A stretch of DNA of 64,000 nt, taken from the NCBI RefSeq assembly GCF_027923585.1, contig NZ_BRPL01000002.1:682001-746000 (forward strand), given 5' to 3'. The position numbers and the translations under genes were made by a program. A model generated the notes under the pieces. It was not told the origin of the DNA. It worked only from the letters and a program-made list of their open reading frames with translations, and did no database searches. The stretch comes from Philodulcilactobacillus myokonensis. GTDB taxonomy: Bacteria > Bacillota > Bacilli > Lactobacillales > Lactobacillaceae. Positions 17,302 to 27,303 of the stretch are shown here, in pieces (position 1 is the stretch's first letter; the number at the start of each line of letters is the position of its first letter).

Positions 17302-17940
17302 ATGTTAATTTCAAGCTATAGTTTAAAAGGAACGGACGATATTTTAATTGTAATGATTCATCCTAATGTTAGTGAACAATCATTTGAAATTAAGAATGGC
17401 ATTGTTCATATTTATGATGCTAAAAATAACACAACACTAGGTTATAACTTCTTATCAGCAAGTAAAATTATTCCTGATTTAGTTAAACATAATGGTCCTT
17501 TCGAATTAAGTCAAAAAGAAATTGATACTTTAAATCAGGTATTAAATCAAAATGGCTTTAGTGATCAGATTAAATTTGATCCGGATCCTAAATTTGTTGT
17601 TGGTTATGTTGAATCAACAAAGCCGCATCCAGATTCAGATCATTTACAAATTACTCAAACTAAAATTAATAATGGAAAGACAGTGCAAATTGTCAGTGGT
17701 TCACCCAACATGCGAGAACATATTAAAGTTGTTGTTGCTAAGGTTGGTGCAATCATGCCTAGTGGAATGATCATTGAACCTGGTAAGTTACGCGGCGTTG
17801 AAAGTGATGGAATGATTTGTGCTGGATATGAATTAAATTTAAAAAATGCCCCTCAAAAACCGGGAGCATTGATTTTACCTGATGAATATCAAGTTGGATC
17901 TAAATTTGATTTTAATAAAGCTAATCATCTATTCGACTAG
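17302..17940 (+). CDS. ytpR: YtpR-like tRNA-binding (EMAP/OB-fold) domain protein
   Basis: The C-terminal half (about 95-205) is an OB-fold tRNA-binding domain with PHPDSDHLQI, SGSPNMRE and RGVESDGMICAGYEL, closely parallel to the N-terminal domain of the PheT protein encoded in this same window. The N-terminal 90 residues are a YtpR-specific domain. The start is set at ATG 17302, with gagggtg 9 nt upstream, instead of the GTG at 17290 that lies within that RBS. The family role is not firmly established. Confidence 0.88.
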   Translation: MLISSYSLKGTDDILIVMIHPNVSEQSFEIKNGIVHIYDAKNNTTLGYNFLSASKIIPDLVKHNGPFELSQKEIDTLNQVLNQNGFSDQIKFDPDPKFVVGYVESTKPHPDSDHLQITQTKINNGKTVQIVSGSPNMREHIKVVVAKVGAIMPSGMIIEPGKLRGVESDGMICAGYELNLKNAPQKPGALILPDEYQVGSKFDFNKANHLFD

Positions 17941-18013
17941 CTTTAATATAAAAAGGGGAAAAGGAAAATCCCCTGTACATATATTATTAATAAATAATTA
18001 AGGATGACAGAAT

Positions 18014-20446
18014 ATGAACCATTACGATGGCCCAGCTTTTTATCGCCGTTTTTTAAATCGAGCGATGGGTAAAAAACCATTTAATAACCAATCTTCAAAA
18101 CGGCACATTAGACATAAACAGATACATTTAAAAAAGGATGATATTCAAACTAGTAATCCAATTGCTGAAATGACGAAGGCTTTTAAGCCTAATCAGAATT
18201 ATCATTATCATTCTCAGCTAAAAGTATATCATCACAGTGATCATGGTATAAATTATAACCGATTAAAGTCTGAATTACAGAAAAATAATGATTCATATAT
18301 TGTAATTGCGTCTAATTATGATAATGATTCCACTTTTGGACAACAAACAAATCAATTTTCAATTAACCGCTCCGAATTATCTAACCTTGATGAACATCAA
18401 AATAATAATGATCAAGGAAGTAATTTTGATCATAAGACGACACCAATTTCTAACGTTTCTGTTCATGAAACGAATTCTGATGATATAAGCAATTCGAATA
18501 ATCCAAATGATGATCAGAAGATAACATCTAAAAAAGCTTCCGAGAATGTTAAACCAAGTAATCGAAACTATGGTTTAGAATCAAGCCACATTTCGTCACA
18601 AAATAATAGTAATAATTCTGAATTACAATCTGACGTTATTTCAAATTCAAGTAATCAAGCATCCAAGAGTAGCTCTTCTGATGAAGATTTATCTGAATCT
18701 AGTAATTATCAATCTAGCTCTGATAATGTTAAATCTAAATCTGCATCTAAATATGGACTTGGGAACACGTTATCTTCCATCTTGAATGATGAAGATAGTG
18801 GTGATCATCATTCTAAATTATTTGATCAGGATCAACAAAAGAAACAAAATACCGAACAACAAATGAATGATAATCAAAATCATGGGAAAAATTTATCATC
18901 AGAAAAAAATACTACCCACTTAAATAACGAAAGGGCAGCTGAACAACCATCTTCTGATACAGTGATAGGTAATAATTCCAACTCAAACGTTGCTCATCCG
19001 AAAGTCACACAAATTAATCCGACAGATCGTGGCTACCACTATCCAAGTCCTAAATTGCTTAATCAACCAAAGCATTTTAAAGATGAACATTTAAATGAAT
19101 GGATTAAGAGACAAGCCAAAATTTTAAATAAAACTTTAGATGCATTTAACGTTGATGCTGAAGTGGTTGATTGGACAAATGGACCAACCGTTACTCAATT
19201 TCAAGTTAAATTAAAATTAGGTGTTAAGGTAAGTAAAATCACGAACTTAACGGATGATTTGAAATTAGCATTAGCTGCTAAGGATATTAGAATCGAAGCA
19301 CCAATTCCAGGTCGAACTACCGTTGGAATTGAAATTCCGAATCCAAAACCGCGTCCGGTATTATTATCTGAGGTTATTAATTCTGATAAATTTCAAAATA
19401 GTAATAAGGCGTTGACAGTTGCATTGGGAGTTGATCTAACCGGTCAACCGCAAGTTACTGATATTAGAAAAATGCCCCATGGGTTAATTGCTGGAGCAAC
19501 TGGGTCTGGTAAAAGTGTATTTATCAATAGTTTGTTGATGTCATTGTTGTATAAAGATAATCCATCAGAACTGAGATTAATTTTAATTGATCCAAAAGCG
19601 GTCGAACTAGCTCCTTATAATGGAATTCCGCATTTGCTTTCACCAGTTATTTCTGATCCTAAACAAGCTTCCGCAGCATTAAAATGGGCTGTAAAGGAAA
19701 TGGATCAGCGTTATGAACGGTTAGCTGCCGGTGGTGTTAGAAATATTGAGCAATTTAATAAAGAAGCCGAAAAGCGTAATGAACCAGGATTAAAGATGCC
19801 ATATATTGTCATTGTAATTGATGAATTAGCTGATCTAATGATGGTTGCTTCGACTGAGGTTGAGGATTATATCGTTAGAATTACTCAGAAGGCTCGTGCG
19901 GCTGGGATTCACTTGATTGTTGCAACGCAGCGACCAAGTGTAGATATCATTACTGGAACGATTAAGAATAATATTCCAACTAGGGTTGCATTTATGGTTT
20001 CAAGTCAAGTTGATTCAAGAACCATTATTGATTCATCTGGAGCCGAGCGTTTGCTAGGAAAAGGTGATATGCTATATGTTGGTAGTGGATCTAGCCAGCC
20101 AATAAGATTACAGGGAACATTTGTTGGAAATAATGAAATTGAAAAAGTTACTGATTTCATAAGACAACAGGGCCATCCTAACTATGCTTTTCAACCTAAG
20201 TCGTTGCTAAAACACGTTGATCAGGTTGAAAATCAAGATAAATTAATGCCCCAAGTTTTGAAATACATTTCAAATGAAAAAACGATTTCAACTTCTAAAC
20301 TCCAACGTGTATTCTCAATTGGTTACAATCGTGCTGCAAGTTTAATTGATGATTTGGAACAGAATAATTATGTTTCTTCTCAGCATGGTTCCAAACCAAG
20401 GGATGTTTATCTTACTAAAGAAGATTATCAAAAATTAAATCAATAA
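18014..20446 (+). CDS. sftA: SftA-type soluble FtsK/SpoIIIE DNA translocase
   Basis: The 810-residue protein ends in an FtsK motor: Walker [13 protein letters not shown] (about 493-504), Walker [12 protein letters not shown] (about 606), [14 protein letters not shown], and a C-terminal gamma winged helix (about 745-808) that reads oriented DNA motifs. No membrane helices are present, which distinguishes it from SpoIIIE/FtsK and fits SftA, which clears DNA from the division septum. Residues about 100-340 are a Ser/Asn/Asp/Gln-rich disordered linker. The neighbours ytpR and murC match Bacillus ytpS/sftA. Confidence 0.9.
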   Translation: MNHYDGPAFYRRFLNRAMGKKPFNNQSSKRHIRHKQIHLKKDDIQTSNPIAEMTKAFKPNQNYHYHSQLKVYHHSDHGINYNRLKSELQKNNDSYIVIASNYDNDSTFGQQTNQFSINRSELSNLDEHQNNNDQGSNFDHKTTPISNVSVHETNSDDISNSNNPNDDQKITSKKASENVKPSNRNYGLESSHISSQNNSNNSELQSDVISNSSNQASKSSSSDEDLSESSNYQSSSDNVKSKSASKYGLGNTLSSILNDEDSGDHHSKLFDQDQQKKQNTEQQMNDNQNHGKNLSSEKNTTHLNNERAAEQPSSDTVIGNNSNSNVAHPKVTQINPTDRGYHYPSPKLLNQPKHFKDEHLNEWIKRQAKILNKTLDAFNVDAEVVDWTNGPTVTQFQVKLKLGVKVSKITNLTDDLKLALAAKDIRIEAPIPGRTTVGIEIPNPKPRPVLLSEVINSDKFQNSNKALTVALGVDLTGQPQVTDIRKMPHGLIAGATGSGKSVFINSLLMSLLYKDNPSELRLILIDPKAVELAPYNGIPHLLSPVISDPKQASAALKWAVKEMDQRYERLAAGGVRNIEQFNKEAEKRNEPGLKMPYIVIVIDELADLMMVASTEVEDYIVRITQKARAAGIHLIVATQRPSVDIITGTIKNNIPTRVAFMVSSQVDSRTIIDSSGAERLLGKGDMLYVGSGSSQPIRLQGTFVGNNEIEKVTDFIRQQGHPNYAFQPKSLLKHVDQVENQDKLMPQVLKYISNEKTISTSKLQRVFSIGYNRAASLIDDLEQNNYVSSQHGSKPRDVYLTKEDYQKLNQ

Positions 20447-20462
20447 TCAGGAGAGGTTAGTC

Positions 20463-21779
20463 ATGAACAAAAATACAATTTATCATTTTGTTGGAATTAA
20501 AGGAACTGGGATGAGTGCAATGGCTCTTATTCTTCATGCTCGTGGTTGTAAAGTTCAAGGATCAGATATTGAACAACGGACTTTTACCCAGAAGGGATTA
20601 GAAAATGCCCACATTAAGCTTTTACCGTTTGATCCTAAAAATATTCATGAAGGTTTAACGGTAATTGCTGGAAATTCATTTACTAATGATCATCCAGAAA
20701 TTGCCAAGGCTTTGAAAATGAAGTTGCCTGTTTATCGATATCATCAATTCTTAGGAAAAATGATTGAAGGGCATACTAGTATTGGAATTTCCGGAACCCA
20801 TGGTAAAACCAGCACAACTGGATTGCTTTCGCATGTTTTGAGTAATATTGCACCAACAGACTATTTAATTGGTGATGGGACAGGAAATGGTGTCCCCAAT
20901 GCTAGATTCTTTGTTTACGAAGCTGATGAATATAGAAGGCATTTCCTTGCTACTAAACCTGATTACTCAATTATGACCAATGTTGATTTTGATCATCCTG
21001 ATTATTATGCAGACATTAATGATGTTTTTAGTGCATTTCAGTCTTTTGCGGATCAAACTCAAAAGGGTGTTTTCGTTTGGGGTGAAGATCCAAGGTTGAA
21101 ACATTTAAAAACTCATGTCCCAGTTTACACTTACGGTACTGGATTAGATGATGATTTTAGAGCTGTTAATGTTAAAAGGAATACTGACGGATCAGAATTT
21201 GACGTTGTTCACGATGGTAAGAATTTAGGACGTTTTGTTATTCATCTTTTTGGTGAACACAGTATTTTGAATTCACTTGCTGTCATTGCTGTCTCTTACT
21301 TTGAAGATGTTGATTTAAAAGAAATCAAACGTGAATTAGCTAATTTCATGGGTGTTAAACGTCGCTTCTCAAGATCTAAAGTTTCAGATATGACGATTGT
21401 TGATGATTATGCTCATCATCCATCAGAAATTAATGCAACTTTAGATGCAACAAGGCAAGAATTCCCCGATAAAAAAGTTGTTGTTGTTTTTCAGCCTCAT
21501 ACTTATAGCAGAACTTTAGCATATTTAGATCAATTTGCCCAAAGCTTAAGTAAAGCTGATGAAGTTTACGTTACAAAAATTTATAGTTCACCACGTGAAA
21601 AATCTGGAAAAGTATCTAGCCAAGATTTGGTAAATAAAATTACTAAAAATAGTCATTTGATTAAGGGCGAAGATATGAAACCACTGCTTCAATACCATAA
21701 TGAAGTCGTTGTATTTATGGGTGCTGGTGATATTCAGAAGTACGAAAAGAAATATAAAGATTTATTACAAAAAAGATAA
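20463..21779 (+). CDS. murC: MurC, UDP-N-acetylmuramate--L-alanine ligase
   Basis: MurC adds L-Ala to UDP-MurNAc, the first stem-peptide step. The 438-residue protein has the N-terminal nucleotide-binding fold ([13 protein letters not shown]), ATP loop [13 protein letters not shown] (about 108-120), the EADEYRRHF segment and the [11 protein letters not shown] motif (about 317). It begins 16 bp after sftA with an aggagag RBS, so the two are probably co-transcribed, as in Bacillus. Confidence 0.97.
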   Translation: MNKNTIYHFVGIKGTGMSAMALILHARGCKVQGSDIEQRTFTQKGLENAHIKLLPFDPKNIHEGLTVIAGNSFTNDHPEIAKALKMKLPVYRYHQFLGKMIEGHTSIGISGTHGKTSTTGLLSHVLSNIAPTDYLIGDGTGNGVPNARFFVYEADEYRRHFLATKPDYSIMTNVDFDHPDYYADINDVFSAFQSFADQTQKGVFVWGEDPRLKHLKTHVPVYTYGTGLDDDFRAVNVKRNTDGSEFDVVHDGKNLGRFVIHLFGEHSILNSLAVIAVSYFEDVDLKEIKRELANFMGVKRRFSRSKVSDMTIVDDYAHHPSEINATLDATRQEFPDKKVVVVFQPHTYSRTLAYLDQFAQSLSKADEVYVTKIYSSPREKSGKVSSQDLVNKITKNSHLIKGEDMKPLLQYHNEVVVFMGAGDIQKYEKKYKDLLQKR

Positions 21780-21840
21780 ATTAATTGATAATTAACGATG
21801 ATTTATTTAAGATAATGGTAAACATAAAGAGGTGTTTTGA

Positions 21841-22563
21841 ATGAACAATTTTAATATTAATCCAGATACTGAACGAAAAACAATTAGCGACGCAACTGGT
21901 TTAAACCGTTTTTTAGGTAAAACTTATGGTTGGATGGCATTTGCAATCTTGCTTTCCGGATTGGTTTCATATTTATGCGGAACTGTATATGCAAGTACAA
22001 CTTTTAGTATTTTATATGGAAATCGATGGATGTCATGGATATTGATATTTGTATGGTTTGGTGTTGCAATGGCAACCCAAAGACAAGCATTAAAGAGTCC
22101 TACAGTTGGAATTGTGATGCTTTCAATTTTTGCGGCATTAACGGGCTTAACTTTTTCAAGTATTTTTGCAGTATATACAAAAGCAACCATTACGGCAGCT
22201 TTTGTTGCAAGTGCTAGTGACTTTATTGCAATGAGTTTTATGGGATTAACAACTAAGAAAGATTTAACTAACATTGGTCGTCAAGCATTTGCAGCATTAT
22301 TTGGTATTATTGTTGCAGGTTTTATTAATATATTTTTACGAATGAGCATTGCTACTTTAATTATTTCAATTGTTTCAGTTGTTGTTTTCTCAATTTTAAC
22401 CGCTTTTGATACTCAAAAGAATAAGGAATTATACTTAAGATATGGTAATGATTTTTCATCAACAGGATTAGCAATTAACGGTGCATTAATTTTATATTTA
22501 GATTTCATTAACCTATTTATTGATTTATTATCAATTTTTGGATTTTCTAGTGATAATCGTTAA
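21841..22563 (+). CDS. Bax inhibitor-1 (BI-1/YccA/YetJ) family membrane protein
   Basis: The 240-residue protein has seven hydrophobic segments, including GLTFSSIFAVY in the middle and a C-terminal AFDTQKNKELYLRY to GALILYLDFINLFIDLLSIF stretch, the hallmark of the BI-1 family. Bacterial members such as YetJ act as pH-sensitive calcium leak channels. The conserved Asp of the C-terminal region is present (FDTQ; YLDFINLF). It is a separate unit with a strong terminator. Confidence 0.88.
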   Translation: MNNFNINPDTERKTISDATGLNRFLGKTYGWMAFAILLSGLVSYLCGTVYASTTFSILYGNRWMSWILIFVWFGVAMATQRQALKSPTVGIVMLSIFAALTGLTFSSIFAVYTKATITAAFVASASDFIAMSFMGLTTKKDLTNIGRQAFAALFGIIVAGFINIFLRMSIATLIISIVSVVVFSILTAFDTQKNKELYLRYGNDFSSTGLAINGALILYLDFINLFIDLLSIFGFSSDNR

Positions 22564-22576
22564 AATTATCAATCTA

Positions 22577-22610
22577 AAATAACGGTACTTAGTTGTGCCG
22601 TTATTTTTTT
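22577..22610 (+). terminator. Terminator of the BI-1 family gene
   Basis: AAAATAACGGTAC pairs with GTGCCGTTATTTT, followed by a T-run. Confidence 0.9.
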
Positions 22611-22660
22611 CGTTATCGGTGTTAAAATAATAATAGTAAAAAATAGCAAGGGAGATTTAT

Positions 22661-25309
22661 ATGGCCGAAAAGAAGCAACGATTATTATTAATTGATGGGA
22701 ATAGTATTATCTATAAAGCATTTTTTGCTTTGCCAGCTAATCGTTTTACTAATGATAAAGGCATCCATACCAATGCAACATATGGATTTAATCGAATGTT
22801 AGATACAATGTTAGACATTGTTAAACCAACCTTAGCGTTAGCTGCCTTTGATGCAGGAAAAATAACATTTCGAACTAAAATGTATTCTGATTATAAGGGC
22901 GGTAGGAAGCCGACCCCTGATGAATTAATTCAACAGTTTCCCTATGTTAAACGATTATTAAAGGCACGTGGTATTAAAAGTTATCAACTTAATAATTATG
23001 AAGCTGATGATATTATTGGGACGTTGTCTAAACGTGCTGAAAAATTGGGATATGAAACAACAATTGTTACTGGTGATCGTGATCTAACGCAACTTTGTTC
23101 TAATTTAACGACGGTTTCCTTATCTAAAACCGGTGTAAGTAGCGTTGAACATTTTACAACTGAACACGTCATTGATAAATTTGGCATCAAGCCGAGTCAA
23201 ATTGTTGATGTAAAGGCACTGCGCGGTGATAATTCAGATAATTATCCCGGGGTCACTTTAATTGGCCATAAAAAAGCAATTAAATTAATTCAAAAATACG
23301 GTTCAATGGAAAATGTTTATCAGCATTTAGACGATTTTTCTGGCAAAAAGATGCAGCAACATTTAATTGAAGATAAAGATAAGGCATACTTAGCTAAAAA
23401 ACTTGCTACTATTGACCGTCAATCACCAGTTACAATTAAGTTATCACAAGTTCCATATTTAGGTGATCAAATCGATCAATTAATTTCATTTTATAAAGAC
23501 GTTGGCTTCCATAGTTATTTAATGCAGTTAAATAATAGTGGAAAAATAAGTTCACCCAAAATTAAATATACACAGTTGGATTCAAAACATTTAAAATTAA
23601 TCGATCATTTAAATCTGGACAAACCAGTAACATTTTATTTAGCAATGCCTGAACCTAATTATCATCTTTCACCATTTGCTGGTTTTGTAATCGGTCAAGA
23701 AGATAAATGGTTTGTTTCTAAAGATATTGACTTGCTTAATTCAAATCCGATTAAACATATTTTAGAAAGTAATCAAATTTTTAAGAATGTTTTCGACGCT
23801 AAAAGAACTTATGTGGGATTAAATCGATTAGGGATAAAGTTGGCACACATTAATTTTGACATGCTACTTGTTTCCTACTTGTTGAATACTAATGATAATA
23901 GTAATGATTTAGGGAAAGTTGCCGCTAAACATGGTGATTTTAATATTAAATCTGATGAACAAGTTTATGGCAAGGGTGCAAAAAGATCGATTCCGGATGA
24001 TGAAATACTACTGAAACATTTGGTTTCAAAGGCAATGGCAATTAATAATCTTCAAGATCAAATGTTTAGTCAATTAAAGACAAATAATCAAGAAAAACTC
24101 TATCGACAAATTGAATTACCAGTTGCATTTACACTCGCTAGAATGGAAATTGCTGGGATTACTGTCGACACCAACGTGCTTAACCAAATGAAAAATAAAT
24201 ATACAGAACGTTTAAGTCAAGTTGAAAGTGATATTTATAATCAAGCCGGTGAGAAATTCAACATTGGGTCACCAAAACAATTGGGAAAAATTTTGTTTGA
24301 AAAATTACAATTACCGGTGATTAAAAGAACTAAAACGGGTTATTCAACATCGGTTGACGTTTTAGAAAAATTAGCGGGCGAATCTAAAATTGTTCAAAAT
24401 GTTCTTGAATATCGAAAAATTGCTAAAATATTATCAACCTATATCGATGGACTATTAAAGGTCGTTCATTCTACTGATCATAAAGTTCACACGAGATATT
24501 TGCAGACCCTGACCCAAACGGGACGATTATCTTCCGTTGATCCTAATTTACAGAATATTCCCGTTAGGACGCCTGAAGGGAAGAAAATTAGGAAAGCGTT
24601 CATCCCAAGTCATAAGGGTTGGGAAATCTTTTCATTTGATTATTCTCAAATTGAATTGAGGGTCTTAGCTGCAATTTCTGGTGACCGAAATATGCAAAAA
24701 GAATTTGCTGAGAATGACGATATTCATGCATCAACTGCTAGAAGAATTTTTAATTTAAAGTCAAATGCTGATGTAACACCTAATTTAAGAAGACAAGCTA
24801 AAGCAGTTAATTTTGGAATTGTTTATGGGATTAGTGCATTTGGTTTATCAAGAAATACTGGCATTAGTAGAGCTAGGGCAAAATCATTTATTGAAAAGTA
24901 TTTTCAAGAATATCCAAATGTAAAAAAATATATGAATGGTGAAGTCGACAAAGCTCATAAATTGGGGTATGTTGAAACCATTTCACACCGCAGAAGATAC
25001 TTGCCAGATATTCATTCTAAAAATTTCCACCAAAGGTCTTTTGCTGAACGAACAGCCATGAATACACCCATTCAAGGTAGCGCTGCTGATATTATTAAAA
25101 TTGCGATGATTAAAATGGAACGGGCAATTCAAAATATGAGCGCCACCATGCTTTTACAAATTCATGATGAATTAATTTTTGAAGCACCTGATAGCGAAAT
25201 TGAGGAGCTAACTAAATTAGTCCCGAAAACAATGGACAGTGCTGTTAAATTAGATGTACCATTAAAAGTTTCTGTTAATTATGGAAAATCATGGTATGAT
25301 GCAAAATAA
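22661..25309 (+). CDS. polA: DNA polymerase I
   Basis: The 882-residue PolA has an N-terminal 5'-3' exonuclease (LLLIDGNSIIYKAFFALP, NNYEADDIIGT, VTGDRDLTQL), a middle 3'-5' exonuclease-like region, and the polymerase with motif A FSFDYSQIELR (about 660), motif B RRQAKAVNFGIVYG and motif C QIHDELIFE (about 831). In the middle domain the first exonuclease motif (usually DTET-like) reads YLAMPEPNY, so proofreading is probably absent, as in many Firmicute PolA proteins. It heads a polA-mutM-coaE-nrdR-dnaB-dnaI run joining repair and replication initiation. Confidence 0.97.
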   Translation: MAEKKQRLLLIDGNSIIYKAFFALPANRFTNDKGIHTNATYGFNRMLDTMLDIVKPTLALAAFDAGKITFRTKMYSDYKGGRKPTPDELIQQFPYVKRLLKARGIKSYQLNNYEADDIIGTLSKRAEKLGYETTIVTGDRDLTQLCSNLTTVSLSKTGVSSVEHFTTEHVIDKFGIKPSQIVDVKALRGDNSDNYPGVTLIGHKKAIKLIQKYGSMENVYQHLDDFSGKKMQQHLIEDKDKAYLAKKLATIDRQSPVTIKLSQVPYLGDQIDQLISFYKDVGFHSYLMQLNNSGKISSPKIKYTQLDSKHLKLIDHLNLDKPVTFYLAMPEPNYHLSPFAGFVIGQEDKWFVSKDIDLLNSNPIKHILESNQIFKNVFDAKRTYVGLNRLGIKLAHINFDMLLVSYLLNTNDNSNDLGKVAAKHGDFNIKSDEQVYGKGAKRSIPDDEILLKHLVSKAMAINNLQDQMFSQLKTNNQEKLYRQIELPVAFTLARMEIAGITVDTNVLNQMKNKYTERLSQVESDIYNQAGEKFNIGSPKQLGKILFEKLQLPVIKRTKTGYSTSVDVLEKLAGESKIVQNVLEYRKIAKILSTYIDGLLKVVHSTDHKVHTRYLQTLTQTGRLSSVDPNLQNIPVRTPEGKKIRKAFIPSHKGWEIFSFDYSQIELRVLAAISGDRNMQKEFAENDDIHASTARRIFNLKSNADVTPNLRRQAKAVNFGIVYGISAFGLSRNTGISRARAKSFIEKYFQEYPNVKKYMNGEVDKAHKLGYVETISHRRRYLPDIHSKNFHQRSFAERTAMNTPIQGSAADIIKIAMIKMERAIQNMSATMLLQIHDELIFEAPDSEIEELTKLVPKTMDSAVKLDVPLKVSVNYGKSWYDAK

Positions 25310-25332
25310 ACAAATTAAAAGAGGTTATTAAA

Positions 25333-26178
25333 ATGCCTGAATTGCCAGAAGTTGAAACTGTTAAAAAAGGTTTAAATGAATTAGTTAAGGGATGTCAGAT
25401 TAGACGAGTTGAGGTCTTATATTCTAAAATGATTGATAATGTTACTGCGGATACTTTTAAACGTGCATTAACAAATAAAAAAATTTTAAGAATTGACCGA
25501 CGCGGTAAATATTTATTATTTAGGTTTAATGGTCAAATTACAATGGTTTCACATTTAAGAATGGAAGGAAAATATGATGTTGAAACTGAAGGGGCAGAAC
25601 CTGGTAAGCATACCCATGTTATTTTTCATTTAACTGATGGTCGGGAACTTCGTTATAATGACAGTCGTAAATTCGGTCGAATGTACTTAATTCATAATGG
25701 TGAAGAGCATACTCTGTCTGGATTAGGAACATTGGGACCTGAACCAACGTCTGATGATTTAACTTTTAGTTATATGAAGAAAATAATGAATAAAAGTCGT
25801 GGTAAAATTAAGCCGTTTTTATTAAACCAAAGTCATATTGCAGGGCTTGGTAATATTTATACCGATGAAGTTTTGTGGATGTCTAAAATTCATCCTGAAC
25901 AGCAAACTAATTTGATTAGTGATGATAAAATTAAACTTCTTAGAAAAAATATTATTAAAGAAATTAAAGAAGCAATTAAGGGCCATGGGACCACGGTGTT
26001 TTCTTATAAGAATGCTTTTGGGGAATCCGGAAGTTTTCAGAATCATTTACACGTTTATCATCGCGATGGTCAACCATGTGAGCGATGTGGAACTTTAATT
26101 AAAAAAATTAGAGTAGCTCAACGTGGGACTCATTTTTGCCCTCAATGCCAAAAGGTTGTGAAAGTAGATAATGACTAG
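25333..26178 (+). CDS. mutM: Formamidopyrimidine-DNA glycosylase (Fpg/MutM)
   Basis: MutM excises 8-oxoguanine and FaPy and cleaves the abasic site. The mature N-terminus PELPEVETV has catalytic Pro1 and Glu2. Lys in HLRMEGKY (about 60) and the C-terminal zinc finger CERCGTLIKKIRVAQRGTHFCPQC (a split Cys4 finger) are intact. The start is ATG with agaggtt. The 3' end overlaps coaE by 8 bp. Confidence 0.97.
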   Translation: MPELPEVETVKKGLNELVKGCQIRRVEVLYSKMIDNVTADTFKRALTNKKILRIDRRGKYLLFRFNGQITMVSHLRMEGKYDVETEGAEPGKHTHVIFHLTDGRELRYNDSRKFGRMYLIHNGEEHTLSGLGTLGPEPTSDDLTFSYMKKIMNKSRGKIKPFLLNQSHIAGLGNIYTDEVLWMSKIHPEQQTNLISDDKIKLLRKNIIKEIKEAIKGHGTTVFSYKNAFGESGSFQNHLHVYHRDGQPCERCGTLIKKIRVAQRGTHFCPQCQKVVKVDND

Positions 26179-26764
26179 AGTAATTGGAATTACTGGTGGA
26201 ATCGCTACTGGTAAATCTAATGTTAGTAGGGTGATTAAAGAATCATTGCACCTACCAATTATTGATGCGGATCAAATCACCCATGATATTCAATTTAATA
26301 ATGTTAAATGTCAGCGGAAAATTATTTCTTATTTTGGCCTTAAAATTTTAGATGACACAAAAAATATTGATCGTCAAAAATTGGGAAAAATCGTTTTTAG
26401 TGACCGTTTCCAATTAAATCAATTGGTTAGAATCATGGATCCATTTATTAGACAACAAGTGATATCTGAAATTAAGCAATTGAGTTCCAGACATGAATTA
26501 ATTATTTTAGATGCACCGACATTGTTCGAAAATGGGTACCAATATTTAACCGATCAAATCATTGTTGTAAAATGTAACTATATTTATCAGATGAAGCGTT
26601 TGATTAAAAGAAATCATTTATCAATTGCGGATGCGTCTGCTAGAATTAATAGTCAGTGGCCACTTGATATTAAGGAACAGTTATCTGATTTTATGATCGA
26701 TACGTCTGGTACGTTCAAGCAAACGAAAAATCAAGTAATTCAATTATTTAGTAATTATTTTTAA
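26171..26764 (+). CDS. coaE: Dephospho-CoA kinase
   Basis: CoaE phosphorylates dephospho-CoA in the last step of CoA synthesis. The 197-residue protein has the P-loop GITGGIATGKS (about 6-16), the DADQITH segment, and the DAPTLFENGYQ segment. It overlaps mutM by 8 bp and is followed by nrdR after 18 bp, the usual Gram-positive order. Confidence 0.95.
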   Translation: MTRVIGITGGIATGKSNVSRVIKESLHLPIIDADQITHDIQFNNVKCQRKIISYFGLKILDDTKNIDRQKLGKIVFSDRFQLNQLVRIMDPFIRQQVISEIKQLSSRHELIILDAPTLFENGYQYLTDQIIVVKCNYIYQMKRLIKRNHLSIADASARINSQWPLDIKEQLSDFMIDTSGTFKQTKNQVIQLFSNYF

Positions 26765-26782
26765 ATCGTTGGGGTGATATAA

Positions 26783-27301
26783 ATGCGATGTCCACATTGC
26801 CATCATAATTCTTCTAGGGTTGTGGATAGTCGGCCGACTGATGACGGCAGAGTCATTAGAAGACGCCGTGAATGTGAAAATTGTGGTTATCGATATACCA
26901 CTTTTGAAAGAATTGAAAAGAATCCATTATTAGTAGTTAAGAATAATGGGAACCGAGAAGAGTTTAACCGCAGTAAAATTTTAAAGGGTATCATTCGTTC
27001 CGCTGAAAAACGACCTGTTTCAATGGATCAAATGACACATATTGTTGATAAAGTAGAAAATAAAATTAGATCTTTAGGGGAAAATGAAATTTCCAGTCAA
27101 TTAATTGGCAAATATGTTATGGAAGAATTATCTTCTGTTGATGAAATTTCCTATATTAGATTTGCTAGTGTTTATAGACAATTCAAAGATATGACCGTTT
27201 TCTATAATGAGCTTAAAGAGGTAATGGATAAGGATAAAAAGCAACATCATGATCATAATGAAAATGATAATCATAATGGAACAAACAGTAATGAGGAATG
27301 A
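26783..27301 (+). CDS. nrdR: NrdR, ribonucleotide reductase transcriptional repressor
   Basis: The 172-residue regulator has an N-terminal zinc ribbon (CPHCH to CENCGYRY) with the basic VIRRRRECENC stretch, then an ATP-cone domain (about 49-139) that senses ATP/dATP. The C-terminus adds an Asp/His/Asn-rich tail (KKQHHDHNENDNHN) that looks disordered and could bind metal. No NrdR box is obvious nearby, and nrd genes are outside the window. dnaB starts across its stop codon. Confidence 0.95.
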   Translation: MRCPHCHHNSSRVVDSRPTDDGRVIRRRRECENCGYRYTTFERIEKNPLLVVKNNGNREEFNRSKILKGIIRSAEKRPVSMDQMTHIVDKVENKIRSLGENEISSQLIGKYVMEELSSVDEISYIRFASVYRQFKDMTVFYNELKEVMDKDKKQHHDHNENDNHNGTNSNEE

Positions 27302-27303
27302 TT

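Noticed and set aside
17955-17973. GGGGA/TCCCC hairpin between ytpR and sftA as a terminator
   Set aside because: The stem is only 5 bp with a 9-nt loop and no T-run follows; it may simply be purine-rich sequence.
22661-25309. PolA missing its 3'-5' exonuclease residues as a novelty
   Set aside because: Loss of proofreading motifs is common in Firmicute PolA proteins, so it is noted only in the gene entry.
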